Assembly: GCA_002686115.1 (NCBI GenBank)
Contig: NZAF01000007.1
Coordinates: 1 to 5,090 of the forward strand
From: Halobacteriovorax sp.
Lineage (GTDB): Bacteria > Bdellovibrionota > Bacteriovoracia > Bacteriovoracales > Bacteriovoracaceae
Direction of reading: 5' to 3'
DNA: 5,090 bases
Shown piece by piece: positions 1 to 5,090 of this stretch. The notes under the pieces were generated by a model. The model was not told the origin of the DNA. It did not search any database and saw nothing but the letters and a program-made list of their open reading frames with translations. Numbering within the stretch: position 1 is the first letter of the stretch; every line of letters starts with the position of its first letter. The translations under genes and the position numbers were made by a program.

Positions 1-860
1 TTGATAATGAAATAATTTAATTTATGTAACTTTGGAGCACATAGAAACTTCTTATTATTAAATATTTTAAAGATTATCCTTCTAAAAAAGTCGGTCTTAA
101 TTAAGTCATGTCTGATGTCAAAGCTTCTTAGAGCAATGAGTACAGAATAGGTGGAATTTTTATGACCTAGCTTATTATTGAGTTCATAAAAACGGTTCAT
201 ATCTAATTCATTCTGATATTTTTTTAGATGAAGAGCGATGTCTAATAACCAATGAATCTTTAAGAATGTGTGTTGATAAGCGAGATGACCCATTAGATGG
301 ACAAGTTCATCAGTAGGAGTGAGTCTTCTACTAAATTGATTCTTAAATGGAGTTGACTCCCAATTGATACTATCTTCATTCATAAATAGTCTTGAATGAA
401 GTTCAATGACGACTTCTATTCCATGTATTGTCTTCACTAGATTAGACTTAAAATTATTTCCCTTCCACTTTTTTTCACCTGTCTTTTTAAAGCCATCATC
501 TATGAGGTATTGTTCAACGGTAGAAAATATTTCTTTGCTGATTAAGATATCGATATCACCAAGAGTTCGATGTTGCATTTCAGTATAGATGTCTTCTAGT
601 AAGACGATTCCTTTTAGAAATATGACTTTCCACTTATTTTTATGTGCTATTTTAGAAAACTCATCGGCCCAATTGAGGTAAATGATATTTCTAATCTTAG
701 TATTTTGATTTCTTTGTGAAATATTTTTAAAGTATCTCTCGTGAACTTCATCCTCTCTAATAAAGCCTTCAATGCCTTGGTTGATAATATTGTAATAAGT
801 TTCTTTTGCAAATTCAGGACTTTTAGAATGTAATATACTCTTTTTTATTTCTTCAATCAT
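1..860 (-). CDS. NTP_transf_5-like nucleotidyltransferase family protein (3' end outside window)
   Basis: The frame opens with ATG at 860-858 and stays open for 286 codons to the left edge, so the C-terminus is missing. I read residues 81-107 as the nucleotidyltransferase core: F-LKG (82-84), a tyrosine at 92, an arginine at 98, then GDIDILI (101-107), whose D102 and D104 would be the metal-binding aspartates. A further acidic residue sits in IELHSRL (E153, H155), and a helical H-rich part follows (HLMGHLAYQH near 188-197, LLDIALHL near 205-212). This order matches the uncharacterised nucleotidyltransferase family PF14907 as I know it. Members occur in exopolysaccharide and peptide-modification clusters, mostly with unknown substrates. 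The start overlaps the permease stop as ATGA (860-857), with only a weak upstream GAG, so translation is probably coupled. Family assignment is fairly sure; the reaction and acceptor are not known. Confidence 0.8.
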   Translation of the reverse strand, partial: MIEEIKKSILHSKSPEFAKETYYNIINQGIEGFIREDEVHERYFKNISQRNQNTKIRNIIYLNWADEFSKIAHKNKWKVIFLKGIVLLEDIYTEMQHRTLGDIDILISKEIFSTVEQYLIDDGFKKTGEKKWKGNNFKSNLVKTIHGIEVVIELHSRLFMNEDSINWESTPFKNQFSRRLTPTDELVHLMGHLAYQHTFLKIHWLLDIALHLKKYQNELDMNRFYELNNKLGHKNSTYSVLIALRSFDIRHDLIKTDFFRRIIFKIFNNKKFLCAPKLHKLNYFII

Positions 861-1669
861 TTTAAAATTATCTCGCTTCCTCTATCAAAAAATTTATTTT
901 GGGCATATTTAAGAAGATAGACACCTATTGGATAGGCAATGAGAATCCAAATTATCAACGGATAAAAATCATTTAAGAATAATTCATTATTGAATGCCTT
1001 TCTCATTGCTGTCAAAACAGAGTTGAATGGAGAAATATAATGTCCAATCTTTTGAATGATAGGAGGAAAGACTTCTGTAGGAAAGTAAGCCCCTGCAAGA
1101 AATAACGAGATTGTGGTTATATAGTTTAAAATACTATCACCTCTTCCAAAGAACATTATAATAGCTGCTCCGATAAGACCAAGTCCTAGAAAAATGGGAT
1201 ATGAGATGACTATTATCAAAAACATTAAAATAAAGCCTTTAATATCTAGGTTAAGCTTAAAAAATAATATGGCAATGACAAAGTGAAGAAGAACGCGAAG
1301 TACTTCTAGAAGAATACCAGCATTAATCCAGTAAGTTAATAATTCGTGTAGATCTATGGGGTATGATAATAGTGAAGATAACTTTTTTTCAGAAATAAAA
1401 TTCTTTAGTCTAGAGGATGGATTAGCAAACAGATAAGCAGGGATCATAAGACCCATCTCTCCTATGAGTACATATGAGAAATAATCTGTACCATAAAAGT
1501 TTAAATCTCCCTTCATGATGGGAGAAAAGGCCATTGCCGTATAGTAGTAAATAGTTACAGACAAAATAATACCAAGCAGTTCTCCAATAAGAGCAACCCA
1601 AGAGGGATAATTATTAAGTTTTTCTAAATGAAGAACAGCCCTTAGAACTTTATACACAGAGCTCTCCAT
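857..1669 (-). CDS. ABC-2 type transporter permease
   Basis: This 270-residue protein is almost wholly hydrophobic. About six membrane segments can be seen, near residues 25-48, 62-82, 115-137, 146-173, 180-197 and 236-256, the layout and length usual for ABC-2 permeases. Two family-typical patches support the call: an ISEKKLSSLLSYPI stretch (92-105), which corresponds to the cytoplasmic E-k-GTLE-L-sP element, and the late AGAYFP...PP...I......SPFNSVLTAMRKA region (192-225). It would form the inner-membrane channel with the ATPase encoded just upstream. Its ATG lies inside the end of the ATPase gene (20 bp overlap), and its stop overlaps the next start, so the three genes are one unit. Alternative start: GTG at 1657-1655 (residue 5) has GGAG at 1667-1664 with a 6-nt gap, a better ribosome site than the ATG has. 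Cargo cannot be read from the sequence; polysaccharide or a modified peptide or lipid are options. Confidence 0.88.
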   Translation of the reverse strand: MESSVYKVLRAVLHLEKLNNYPSWVALIGELLGIILSVTIYYYTAMAFSPIMKGDLNFYGTDYFSYVLIGEMGLMIPAYLFANPSSRLKNFISEKKLSSLLSYPIDLHELLTYWINAGILLEVLRVLLHFVIAILFFKLNLDIKGFILMFLIIVISYPIFLGLGLIGAAIIMFFGRGDSILNYITTISLFLAGAYFPTEVFPPIIQKIGHYISPFNSVLTAMRKAFNNELFLNDFYPLIIWILIAYPIGVYLLKYAQNKFFDRGSEIILK

Positions 1670-2324
1670 CTTTTAGTTTTAGTGTTCGATTAAAAAATGT
1701 CTCATCAATTTTCTGATGAGAGGATATGATAAATACTTTGTCTTTGAATTGTGATGCTAGAGAAGACAAAACAAAAGTAATCGTTTCTTGAGAAAGCGAT
1801 TGAAATGGCTCATCTAAAATATAGATACTACAATTTCTTGATAGGGCCCTAAAAATTGAAATTATCTGTTTCATTCCCATCGAGCACTTATATGATGGCA
1901 TTTCTATTGACTCTTTAAATATATTAAGATGATCACACCAATTGTTTAAAAGCTTTTTAAAGTGCTGAGTTTCTAGTTTTTTATTTTCATAAGATAAGTT
2001 TTTTAAACTTAGTGAGTGATAAAGTTTTAAATTTTCTAGACCTGTCATTCTTGGGAAAAGAGGAGGTGGATCACTAGGTAAAAAGGAAACAAAGTTTTTA
2101 ACATTTCTAAAACTTAATTGTTTGCCGTTATAAAGAATTTGGCCATTTTCAGCTGTAAGTTGTGCCGCTAGAAGCTTTAGAAGAGTGGTCTTTCCACTGC
2201 CATTGTCACCAGTAAGAAGTATTTTGTCGTTTCTTAAAACTGATATATTTAGTCCGGTAAATATATGTTTGTCATCATAACTTCTTGAAATCTTTTCTGC
2301 ACTAATGATAATTTCTTTTTCCAT
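1650..2324 (-). CDS. ABC transporter ATP-binding protein
   Basis: This is the ATPase of the exporter, 224 residues from the chosen ATG. Motifs in order: Walker A GDNGSGKTT (39-47), a Q-loop region reading FLPSDPP (about 81-87), signature YKCSMGMKQ (145-153), Walker B SIYILDEP (166-173, catalytic E172), D-loop position QSLS (175-178) and switch histidine H203 in ISSHQ. The S-x-G-M-x-Q signature is the form usual in ATPases paired with ABC-2 permeases. Two positions differ from consensus: serine replaces the Q-loop glutamine, and serine replaces the D-loop aspartate. I chose ATG 2324 because GAAGGA lies 10 nt upstream and the fold starts at once (EIIISAEKISRSYDD). A TTG at 2423 would add 33 residues, but it lacks a good ribosome site and the extension does not look like part of the domain. 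The gene is first in the minus-strand unit and ends inside the permease gene. Confidence 0.9.
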   Translation of the reverse strand: MEKEIIISAEKISRSYDDKHIFTGLNISVLRNDKILLTGDNGSGKTTLLKLLAAQLTAENGQILYNGKQLSFRNVKNFVSFLPSDPPPLFPRMTGLENLKLYHSLSLKNLSYENKKLETQHFKKLLNNWCDHLNIFKESIEMPSYKCSMGMKQIISIFRALSRNCSIYILDEPFQSLSQETITFVLSSLASQFKDKVFIISSHQKIDETFFNRTLKLKDGELCV

Positions 2325-2334
2325 GAATTTAATA

Positions 2335-2340
2335 TCCTTC
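2335..2340 (-). promoter_or_regulatory. Ribosome binding site of the ABC ATPase gene
   Basis: On the minus strand this reads GAAGGA, followed by 10 nt and then ATG at 2324-2322. It decides the start of the ATPase in favour of this ATG over the upstream TTG at 2423, which has only a weak TCTAAG in front. Confidence 0.6.
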
Positions 2341-2483
2341 AAATATTTTAACTCTTTTATGTTTTTTATGATGAAAATCGGTATGGGGTGGAAGAATTTT
2401 CTTTCACGACGAACTTTCAGCAACTTAGAACATTGATTAGATATACTTTATTACAGTTTTTTATCTAGGAGACGATAAAATAT

Positions 2484-2507
2484 ATGAACTTAAATATGGG
2501 GAATTAG
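2484..2507 (+). other. Seven-codon in-frame mini-ORF ahead of the wzz-like gene
   Basis: ATG at 2484 has AGGAG at 2467-2471, 12 nt upstream, and reads MNLNMGN before TAG at 2505-2507. It is in the same frame as the wzz-like gene, whose TTG start lies 33 nt after this ATG. The TAG overlaps the AGGA (2506-2509) that serves the TTG. It may be a translated leader that couples into the main gene, or the remnant of an older start cut off by a stop. It may also be chance; no experiment is visible here. Confidence 0.3.
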
Positions 2508-2509
2508 GA
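2506..2509 (+). promoter_or_regulatory. Ribosome binding site supporting the TTG start of the wzz-like gene
   Basis: AGGA followed by a 7-nt gap leads to TTG at 2517. No ATG is available in frame between the stop at 2505-2507 and residue 114 of the protein, well past the first membrane segment, so this site decides the start. Confidence 0.6.
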
Positions 2510-2516
2510 TCATAGT

Positions 2517-4019
2517 TTGAAAAAGTTAAATGTCATTTTAGACGAAACTACAATTATCAATTTTTCTTTTTTTAAAAAGTTACTAGGTCGTTATAAGTAT
2601 GCCTCTTTTATTATTGTTATTTCAATAATCTCTATCTTTAGTATTTATTATAAGAATCAACATGATATTTATAGAATTACAAAAACCTTCAAAAATGTTT
2701 CAAATGATGCTGATTCTCCACTTGGGACAATCTCAAACATCATTGGTGAAAGTAAAAAGGGAATAACTGAAGAAGAAGTTATCTCTAGTTTAACATCTAT
2801 TGACTTCGTAAAAAAATTCGCAGAAGTCGTTTATGAATCAGATCAATATTTAGAAATGAATCTCAGTGATCTTCTAGCAAGAGATGTTAGAAGTACATCA
2901 GAGATATATGCACTTTGCAATGAAGATAGGGATTGTTTCATCAATTTTTTAATTGGAAGACTTCCTGCTTTGTATGAGATTAGACCTAATGGAGTTGTCG
3001 TTAATAATTTCTTTATAACAGTGAAAACATTAGATCCTAAAACTTCTAAACTTTTGTTAAAGTACTTAGAGGAATCAATTCAACTCACTCGTCTAGAAGC
3101 AATTAAAAGAGTACATTCTCAGCAAAATGAGGTTACTCAAAAGCTATTAAAGCAAAAACTAGAGGAGTTAGGAAGTGTTGATCCTGATATTATTCAAGGA
3201 GAGTTTGATAATATAAAAGAAAAGATCGAACAACTAGATGATAGAATAAGTATCGTCTCTAGAGAATATCATGGGCTAAAAGTACAAGTTGACTTACTGG
3301 ATTCTCAACTTGAACAAACGAAGAGAACACTATCTTCAGATACAAAGAAATTATTCAATTCAAAACTAGCTAAAAAAGCAAAGGTGATTCAATCTAAAAT
3401 AGAGAAATATCGTCAAGATATTAGTGCGATTGAGGTTGCTTCCAATGAGTTTGGTGATGAGTCTTCAATATTAAACCAGCTAAGATCTGAGTTAAAGAAG
3501 GCCGAAAGAGAACTCGCATCAATTCCAAACCATAAACTTTATCTAAGTAATGCTGAAGACTTTTTAAAGAAAAAAGGTAATGCATCAGCGAATGTTAGTT
3601 TTGATAATAAAGTCCGAAAAAGACAATTTGTTAGAGTAAATAAAGAACTTGAAAAATTACAACTTGAAAGAGTAAATACAGTAAAAAGACAAAAAGAATT
3701 AGCTGCGACCTTAAAGCAAATTAAGCCAACAGTTGATTATATTAATCTTTTAAGAGAAAAACTTGTTCAGTTACAAATCATTGAATCATCTATCATATCT
3801 GATTATGTCTTTAGTAAAAATGTAAGTGGAGTTAGTGTATTTAAAAGAACTTCTCTTTCAAAGGTCATTCTATTTTGCTTCTTTGTTACTCTTTTTTCTC
3901 TCTTCGCTTTTGTTCTTATTCGCTATCTGGCCGATACCAAAATCTATGATGAATATGAGCTAAATAAGAACTATGAGAATATTGAAGTGATTGGAAAAAC
4001 ACCTGATTTCAATTCCTAG
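2517..4019 (+). CDS. Wzz/GumC-like polysaccharide co-polymerase (chain-length or export protein)
   Basis: This 500-residue protein has the two-anchor layout of the polysaccharide co-polymerase family. A short cytoplasmic N-terminus is followed by a membrane helix (about 29-46), a globular periplasmic part (about 47-190), a long charged coiled coil (about 190-425, with breaks near 310 and 350), a second membrane helix (about 448-471) and a short tail. The tail DTKIYDEYELNKNYE-IEVIGKTPDF (473-498) resembles the usual post-helix segment of Wzz/GumC/KpsE proteins. No tyrosine-kinase domain follows, so it is not a Wzc-type fusion. Such proteins set chain length or bridge inner-membrane machinery to the export pore. 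The length fits GumC- or KpsE-like members more than short O-antigen Wzz. Oddities: no proline-rich motif before the second helix, a TTG start, and just two periplasmic cysteines (C134, C140). It diverges from the ABC unit and is followed after 80 bp by the SLBB gene, its likely partner. Confidence 0.82.
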   Translation: MKKLNVILDETTIINFSFFKKLLGRYKYASFIIVISIISIFSIYYKNQHDIYRITKTFKNVSNDADSPLGTISNIIGESKKGITEEEVISSLTSIDFVKKFAEVVYESDQYLEMNLSDLLARDVRSTSEIYALCNEDRDCFINFLIGRLPALYEIRPNGVVVNNFFITVKTLDPKTSKLLLKYLEESIQLTRLEAIKRVHSQQNEVTQKLLKQKLEELGSVDPDIIQGEFDNIKEKIEQLDDRISIVSREYHGLKVQVDLLDSQLEQTKRTLSSDTKKLFNSKLAKKAKVIQSKIEKYRQDISAIEVASNEFGDESSILNQLRSELKKAERELASIPNHKLYLSNAEDFLKKKGNASANVSFDNKVRKRQFVRVNKELEKLQLERVNTVKRQKELAATLKQIKPTVDYINLLREKLVQLQIIESSIISDYVFSKNVSGVSVFKRTSLSKVILFCFFVTLFSLFAFVLIRYLADTKIYDEYELNKNYENIEVIGKTPDFNS

Positions 4020-4099
4020 ACGCGTCGCAAGCTAAACACTCATTGTATTACGAAAATCATTCTGCTAATATCCCGATTATTTATTGAGAAGGGTTGATG
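4020..4099 (+). promoter_or_regulatory. Short spacer with ribosome binding site for the SLBB gene
   Basis: The 80-bp gap holds a GAGAAGGG ribosome site at 4086-4093. AAGGG (4089-4093) is followed directly by TTG 4094, then ATG 4097 and ATG 4100. Only ATG 4100, with a 6-nt gap, is at a normal distance. I see no hairpin with a T-run after the wzz-like stop, so read-through into the SLBB gene is likely. Confidence 0.5.
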
Positions 4100-4630
4100 A
4101 TGAAGATGTTAAAAGTGTTACTAACATGTCTTAGTTTATTATGGCATACAACGAGTTTTGCGAAGAAAAATCAAAATAAGTATAACTTAAAAGAAATTGC
4201 TTTGCCTTCAGAAGTTAAAGATCTTCCTAAGAATTATGGCTCAGTCTTCTTTTCTCCAGCTGTCAAAGACAGTGTTCTTGTTCCTGTTCACTTCTGGGGA
4301 GAAATTAAGAAGTCTGGACTACATTTTTTACCAATTAATACAAGCTTTATGAATGGTTTATCAATTGCTGGTGGTCCTCAGTCAAGTGCGGAACTAGATA
4401 ATATAAAAGTGATGAGAAAAGCTAATGATGGAACACTAAAAGTTTTAGAATTTGACCTGAGTAGCGGTGGAAATGATTTAGCATATAAAGAAGTGTTACA
4501 GCCAGGAGACTCTGTTTTTGTTCCACGATCAAACTTTTATGAGAATAGATCGTATTACACATCTCTTATTGGTGTTTTAGCAACCATTCTTTCAAGTGTA
4601 CTTGTGATTAATCAAATTAATAATAACTAA
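4100..4630 (+). CDS. Short SLBB-domain protein related to Wza-type polysaccharide export factors
   Basis: From ATG 4100 this is a 176-residue protein (178 from TTG 4094). It starts with a signal peptide: basic MKMLK, a hydrophobic core, and a plausible cut after SFA at residue 21. It then has a linker and one SLBB domain at about 60-143, shown by VPVHFWGEIKKSG (61-73), the G-LSIAGGP turn (87-93), NIKVMR (101-106) and LQPGDSVFVP (133-142). A hydrophobic helix lies near 153-171, ending in INQINNN. SLBB domains bind or line the path of polysaccharide in OPX proteins such as Wza. Wza itself is about 380 residues, with an N-terminal polysaccharide export domain and more than one SLBB-like repeat. 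Here the export domain is absent, so this is a reduced member. No lipobox with normal spacing is seen. It is probably co-transcribed with the wzz-like gene. Confidence 0.8.
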   Translation: MKMLKVLLTCLSLLWHTTSFAKKNQNKYNLKEIALPSEVKDLPKNYGSVFFSPAVKDSVLVPVHFWGEIKKSGLHFLPINTSFMNGLSIAGGPQSSAELDNIKVMRKANDGTLKVLEFDLSSGGNDLAYKEVLQPGDSVFVPRSNFYENRSYYTSLIGVLATILSSVLVINQINNN

Positions 4631-4645
4631 TTAAAACTGACATAC

Positions 4646-4651
4646 TATAAT
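4646..4651 (+). promoter_or_regulatory. Perfect TATAAT at the insertion junction (possible -10)
   Basis: TATAAT lies directly before the inferred left end of the insertion sequence. A -35 at the proper distance would fall near 4623-4629, inside the end of the SLBB gene, and does not match well. It may be a weak promoter for the transposase, or just an AT-rich target site. Confidence 0.2.
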
Positions 4652-4678
4652 GGTGCTGTCTAACTTTTCAAATTTGAT
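4652..4678 (+). repeat. Probable left terminal inverted repeat of the IS1-like element
   Basis: The stretch begins GGTGCTGTCTAACTTTTC. Aligned to IS1 from memory it shares GGTG, then CTG, then AACTT, with a small gap after GGTG. The inner border is a guess, as the right-hand partner is outside the window. Confidence 0.5.
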
Positions 4679-4740
4679 ATTTTATATTGTTGTTTAAATC
4701 ATTTAAAGTCTTTACCCGTCTTTTGATTTATTTTCCTCGA

Positions 4741-5090
4741 ATGATTTACCACTGCCCAAAAAAATCCTGTGATTCAAGTACAAAACTAAAGAGCGTTATA
4801 AAAGATGGAGTCTATCTTAGAAAGTGTGACTCGAGAAAAGTTCAGCGTTTTAAATGTAAGATATGTGGGAAGAGGTTTTCAAGATCAACTCATACTCTAG
4901 AATATAGGCAAAAGAAAAGGCGCGTAAATTATATGCTCTATAAGCTAATCTGTTCTGGGAACTCAATGAGAAGATGTTCTAGGATTTTAGGGATCAATTA
5001 CAAAACAGTAGCTAGAAAAGTCGATTATCTCGCAGAAAAGTCTAGAAGAAGGCAAGAAAAACTCCTAACAGAACTTCAAAAATCAAAAGT
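4741..5090 (+). CDS. IS1-like transposase, N-terminal part (runs off right edge)
   Basis: The frame from ATG 4741 is open for 116 codons to the window end. Residues 1-46 form a zinc-ribbon: C5 and C10 in HCPKKSC, then C39 and C42 in FKCKICGKRF, with QRF before the second pair as in IS1 InsA (QRYLC-HC-K). Residues about 73-95 (SGNSMRRCSRILGINYKTVARKV) are a helix-turn-helix that matches the InsA GVGCRATARIMGV region by pattern. The protein is very rich in Lys and Arg, as expected for DNA binding. It passes the 91-residue length of E. coli InsA without a stop, so the DDE catalytic part may follow in the same frame; that part is outside the window. No good ribosome site precedes the ATG, which is common for transposases. 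IS1595-type proteins also have a zinc ribbon, but the terminal sequence favours IS1. Confidence 0.75.
   Translation, partial: MIYHCPKKSCDSSTKLKSVIKDGVYLRKCDSRKVQRFKCKICGKRFSRSTHTLEYRQKKRRVNYMLYKLICSGNSMRRCSRILGINYKTVARKVDYLAEKSRRRQEKLLTELQKSK

Larger units (their letters stand above)
2325..2516. promoter_or_regulatory. Divergent intergenic region between the ABC unit and the wzz-like gene
   Basis: Both transcription units must start in or beyond this 192-bp stretch, as the genes on either side diverge. It is AT-rich. On the plus strand TATACT (2442-2447) and TAAAAT (2476-2481) each match five of six bases of the -10 consensus, but neither has a well-spaced -35. On the minus strand a TAAAAT-like element lies shortly before the ATPase ribosome site, again without a convincing -35. 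I see no clear operator, riboswitch or terminator. Promoters are therefore inferred from layout, not pinned down. Confidence 0.4.
4652..5090 (+). mobile_element. Left part of an IS1-family-like insertion sequence (right end outside window)
   Basis: The element is inferred from two agreeing signs. The first is a terminal sequence beginning GGTGCTGTCTAACTTTTC at 4652, which resembles the IS1 end (GGTGATGCTGCCAACTT) as I remember it. The second, 89 bp further in, is the start of a protein with the zinc-ribbon plus helix-turn-helix layout of IS1 InsA. It begins 21 bp after the SLBB stop, so no gene in the window is broken by it. IS1 elements make target repeats of mostly 8-9 bp, so 4643-4651 (TACTATAAT) or 4644-4651 would be the candidate copy. 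The second copy and the right inverted repeat cannot be seen. Confidence 0.65.

Noticed and set aside
406..588. Plus-strand 60-residue open frame
   Set aside because: It lies antisense to the nucleotidyltransferase gene, covering its conserved GDID region, and shows no recognisable domain or convincing ribosome site.
2325..2423. 33-residue N-terminal extension of the ABC ATPase from TTG 2423
   Set aside because: The TTG has no good ribosome site, while ATG 2324 has GAAGGA at 10 nt and starts right at the normal domain edge.
2359..2436. Possible 25-residue plus-strand peptide in the divergent region
   Set aside because: It has three further in-frame Met codons but no ribosome site at the start, and its composition gives no sign of coding.
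4019..4026. GACGCGTC palindrome just after the wzz-like stop
   Set aside because: It has no loop and no T-run after it, so it is not a terminator, and eight bases can occur by chance.
4094..4129. Lipoprotein reading of the SLBB protein (Cys at residue 10 from ATG 4100)
   Set aside because: The hydrophobic stretch ahead of the cysteine is too short and the sequence LLTC is a poor lipobox; a normal cut after SFA fits better.
4693..4707. TTTAAAtcaTTTAAA in the IS leader
   Set aside because: TTTAAA is self-complementary and common in AT-rich DNA; the weak pairing gives no credible hairpin or operator.
1..5090. Search for tRNA, rRNA, CRISPR arrays, riboswitches and strong terminators
   Set aside because: No regularly spaced repeats, no cloverleaf-like segments and no GC-rich hairpin followed by a T-run were seen on either strand.

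Overview
The window looks like chromosomal DNA of a low-GC Gram-negative bacterium. It is AT-rich by eye, arginine codons are mostly AGA, and starts include TTG. It carries an envelope-polysaccharide type gene set with a periplasmic SLBB protein, which needs a double-membrane cell. The IS1-like transposase start and the overall protein style remind me of Bacteriovoracales (Bdellovibrionota), but this is recall, not something the sequence proves.

Layout. Positions 1-2324 hold three minus-strand genes in one tight unit. Transcribed from right to left they are an ABC ATPase (2324-1650), an ABC-2 type permease (1669-857, overlapping the ATPase by 20 bp) and a nucleotidyltransferase-like protein of the NTP_transf_5 type (from 860 off the left edge, with an ATGA start/stop overlap). 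A divergent intergenic region of about 190 bp (2325-2516) separates this unit from two plus-strand genes: a Wzz/GumC-like polysaccharide co-polymerase (2517-4019) and a short SLBB-domain protein related to Wza-type outer-membrane polysaccharide export factors (4100-4630). Only 21 bp after the SLBB gene, at 4652, the sequence changes to what looks like the left end of an IS1-family insertion sequence. Its transposase reading frame starts at 4741 and runs off the right edge.

How the parts may work together. ATPase plus permease form an inner-membrane exporter. The Wzz-like protein has two membrane anchors and a long periplasmic coiled coil. The SLBB protein carries the periplasmic recognition domain of export channels. 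Together they resemble a divergently arranged, reduced version of an ABC-dependent capsule or exopolysaccharide export system. The nucleotidyltransferase may modify the exported product. No glycosyltransferase, polymerase or flippase lies in the window, so the cargo is unknown. The Wzz-SLBB pair could also serve a Wzx/Wzy-type pathway whose other genes lie beyond the IS. Nothing here is clearly a novel system. The least ordinary points are the SLBB-only export protein with a C-terminal hydrophobic helix, the nucleotidyltransferase coupled to an ABC exporter, the blocked in-frame upstream ATG before the Wzz gene, and the apparently single-frame IS1-like transposase.
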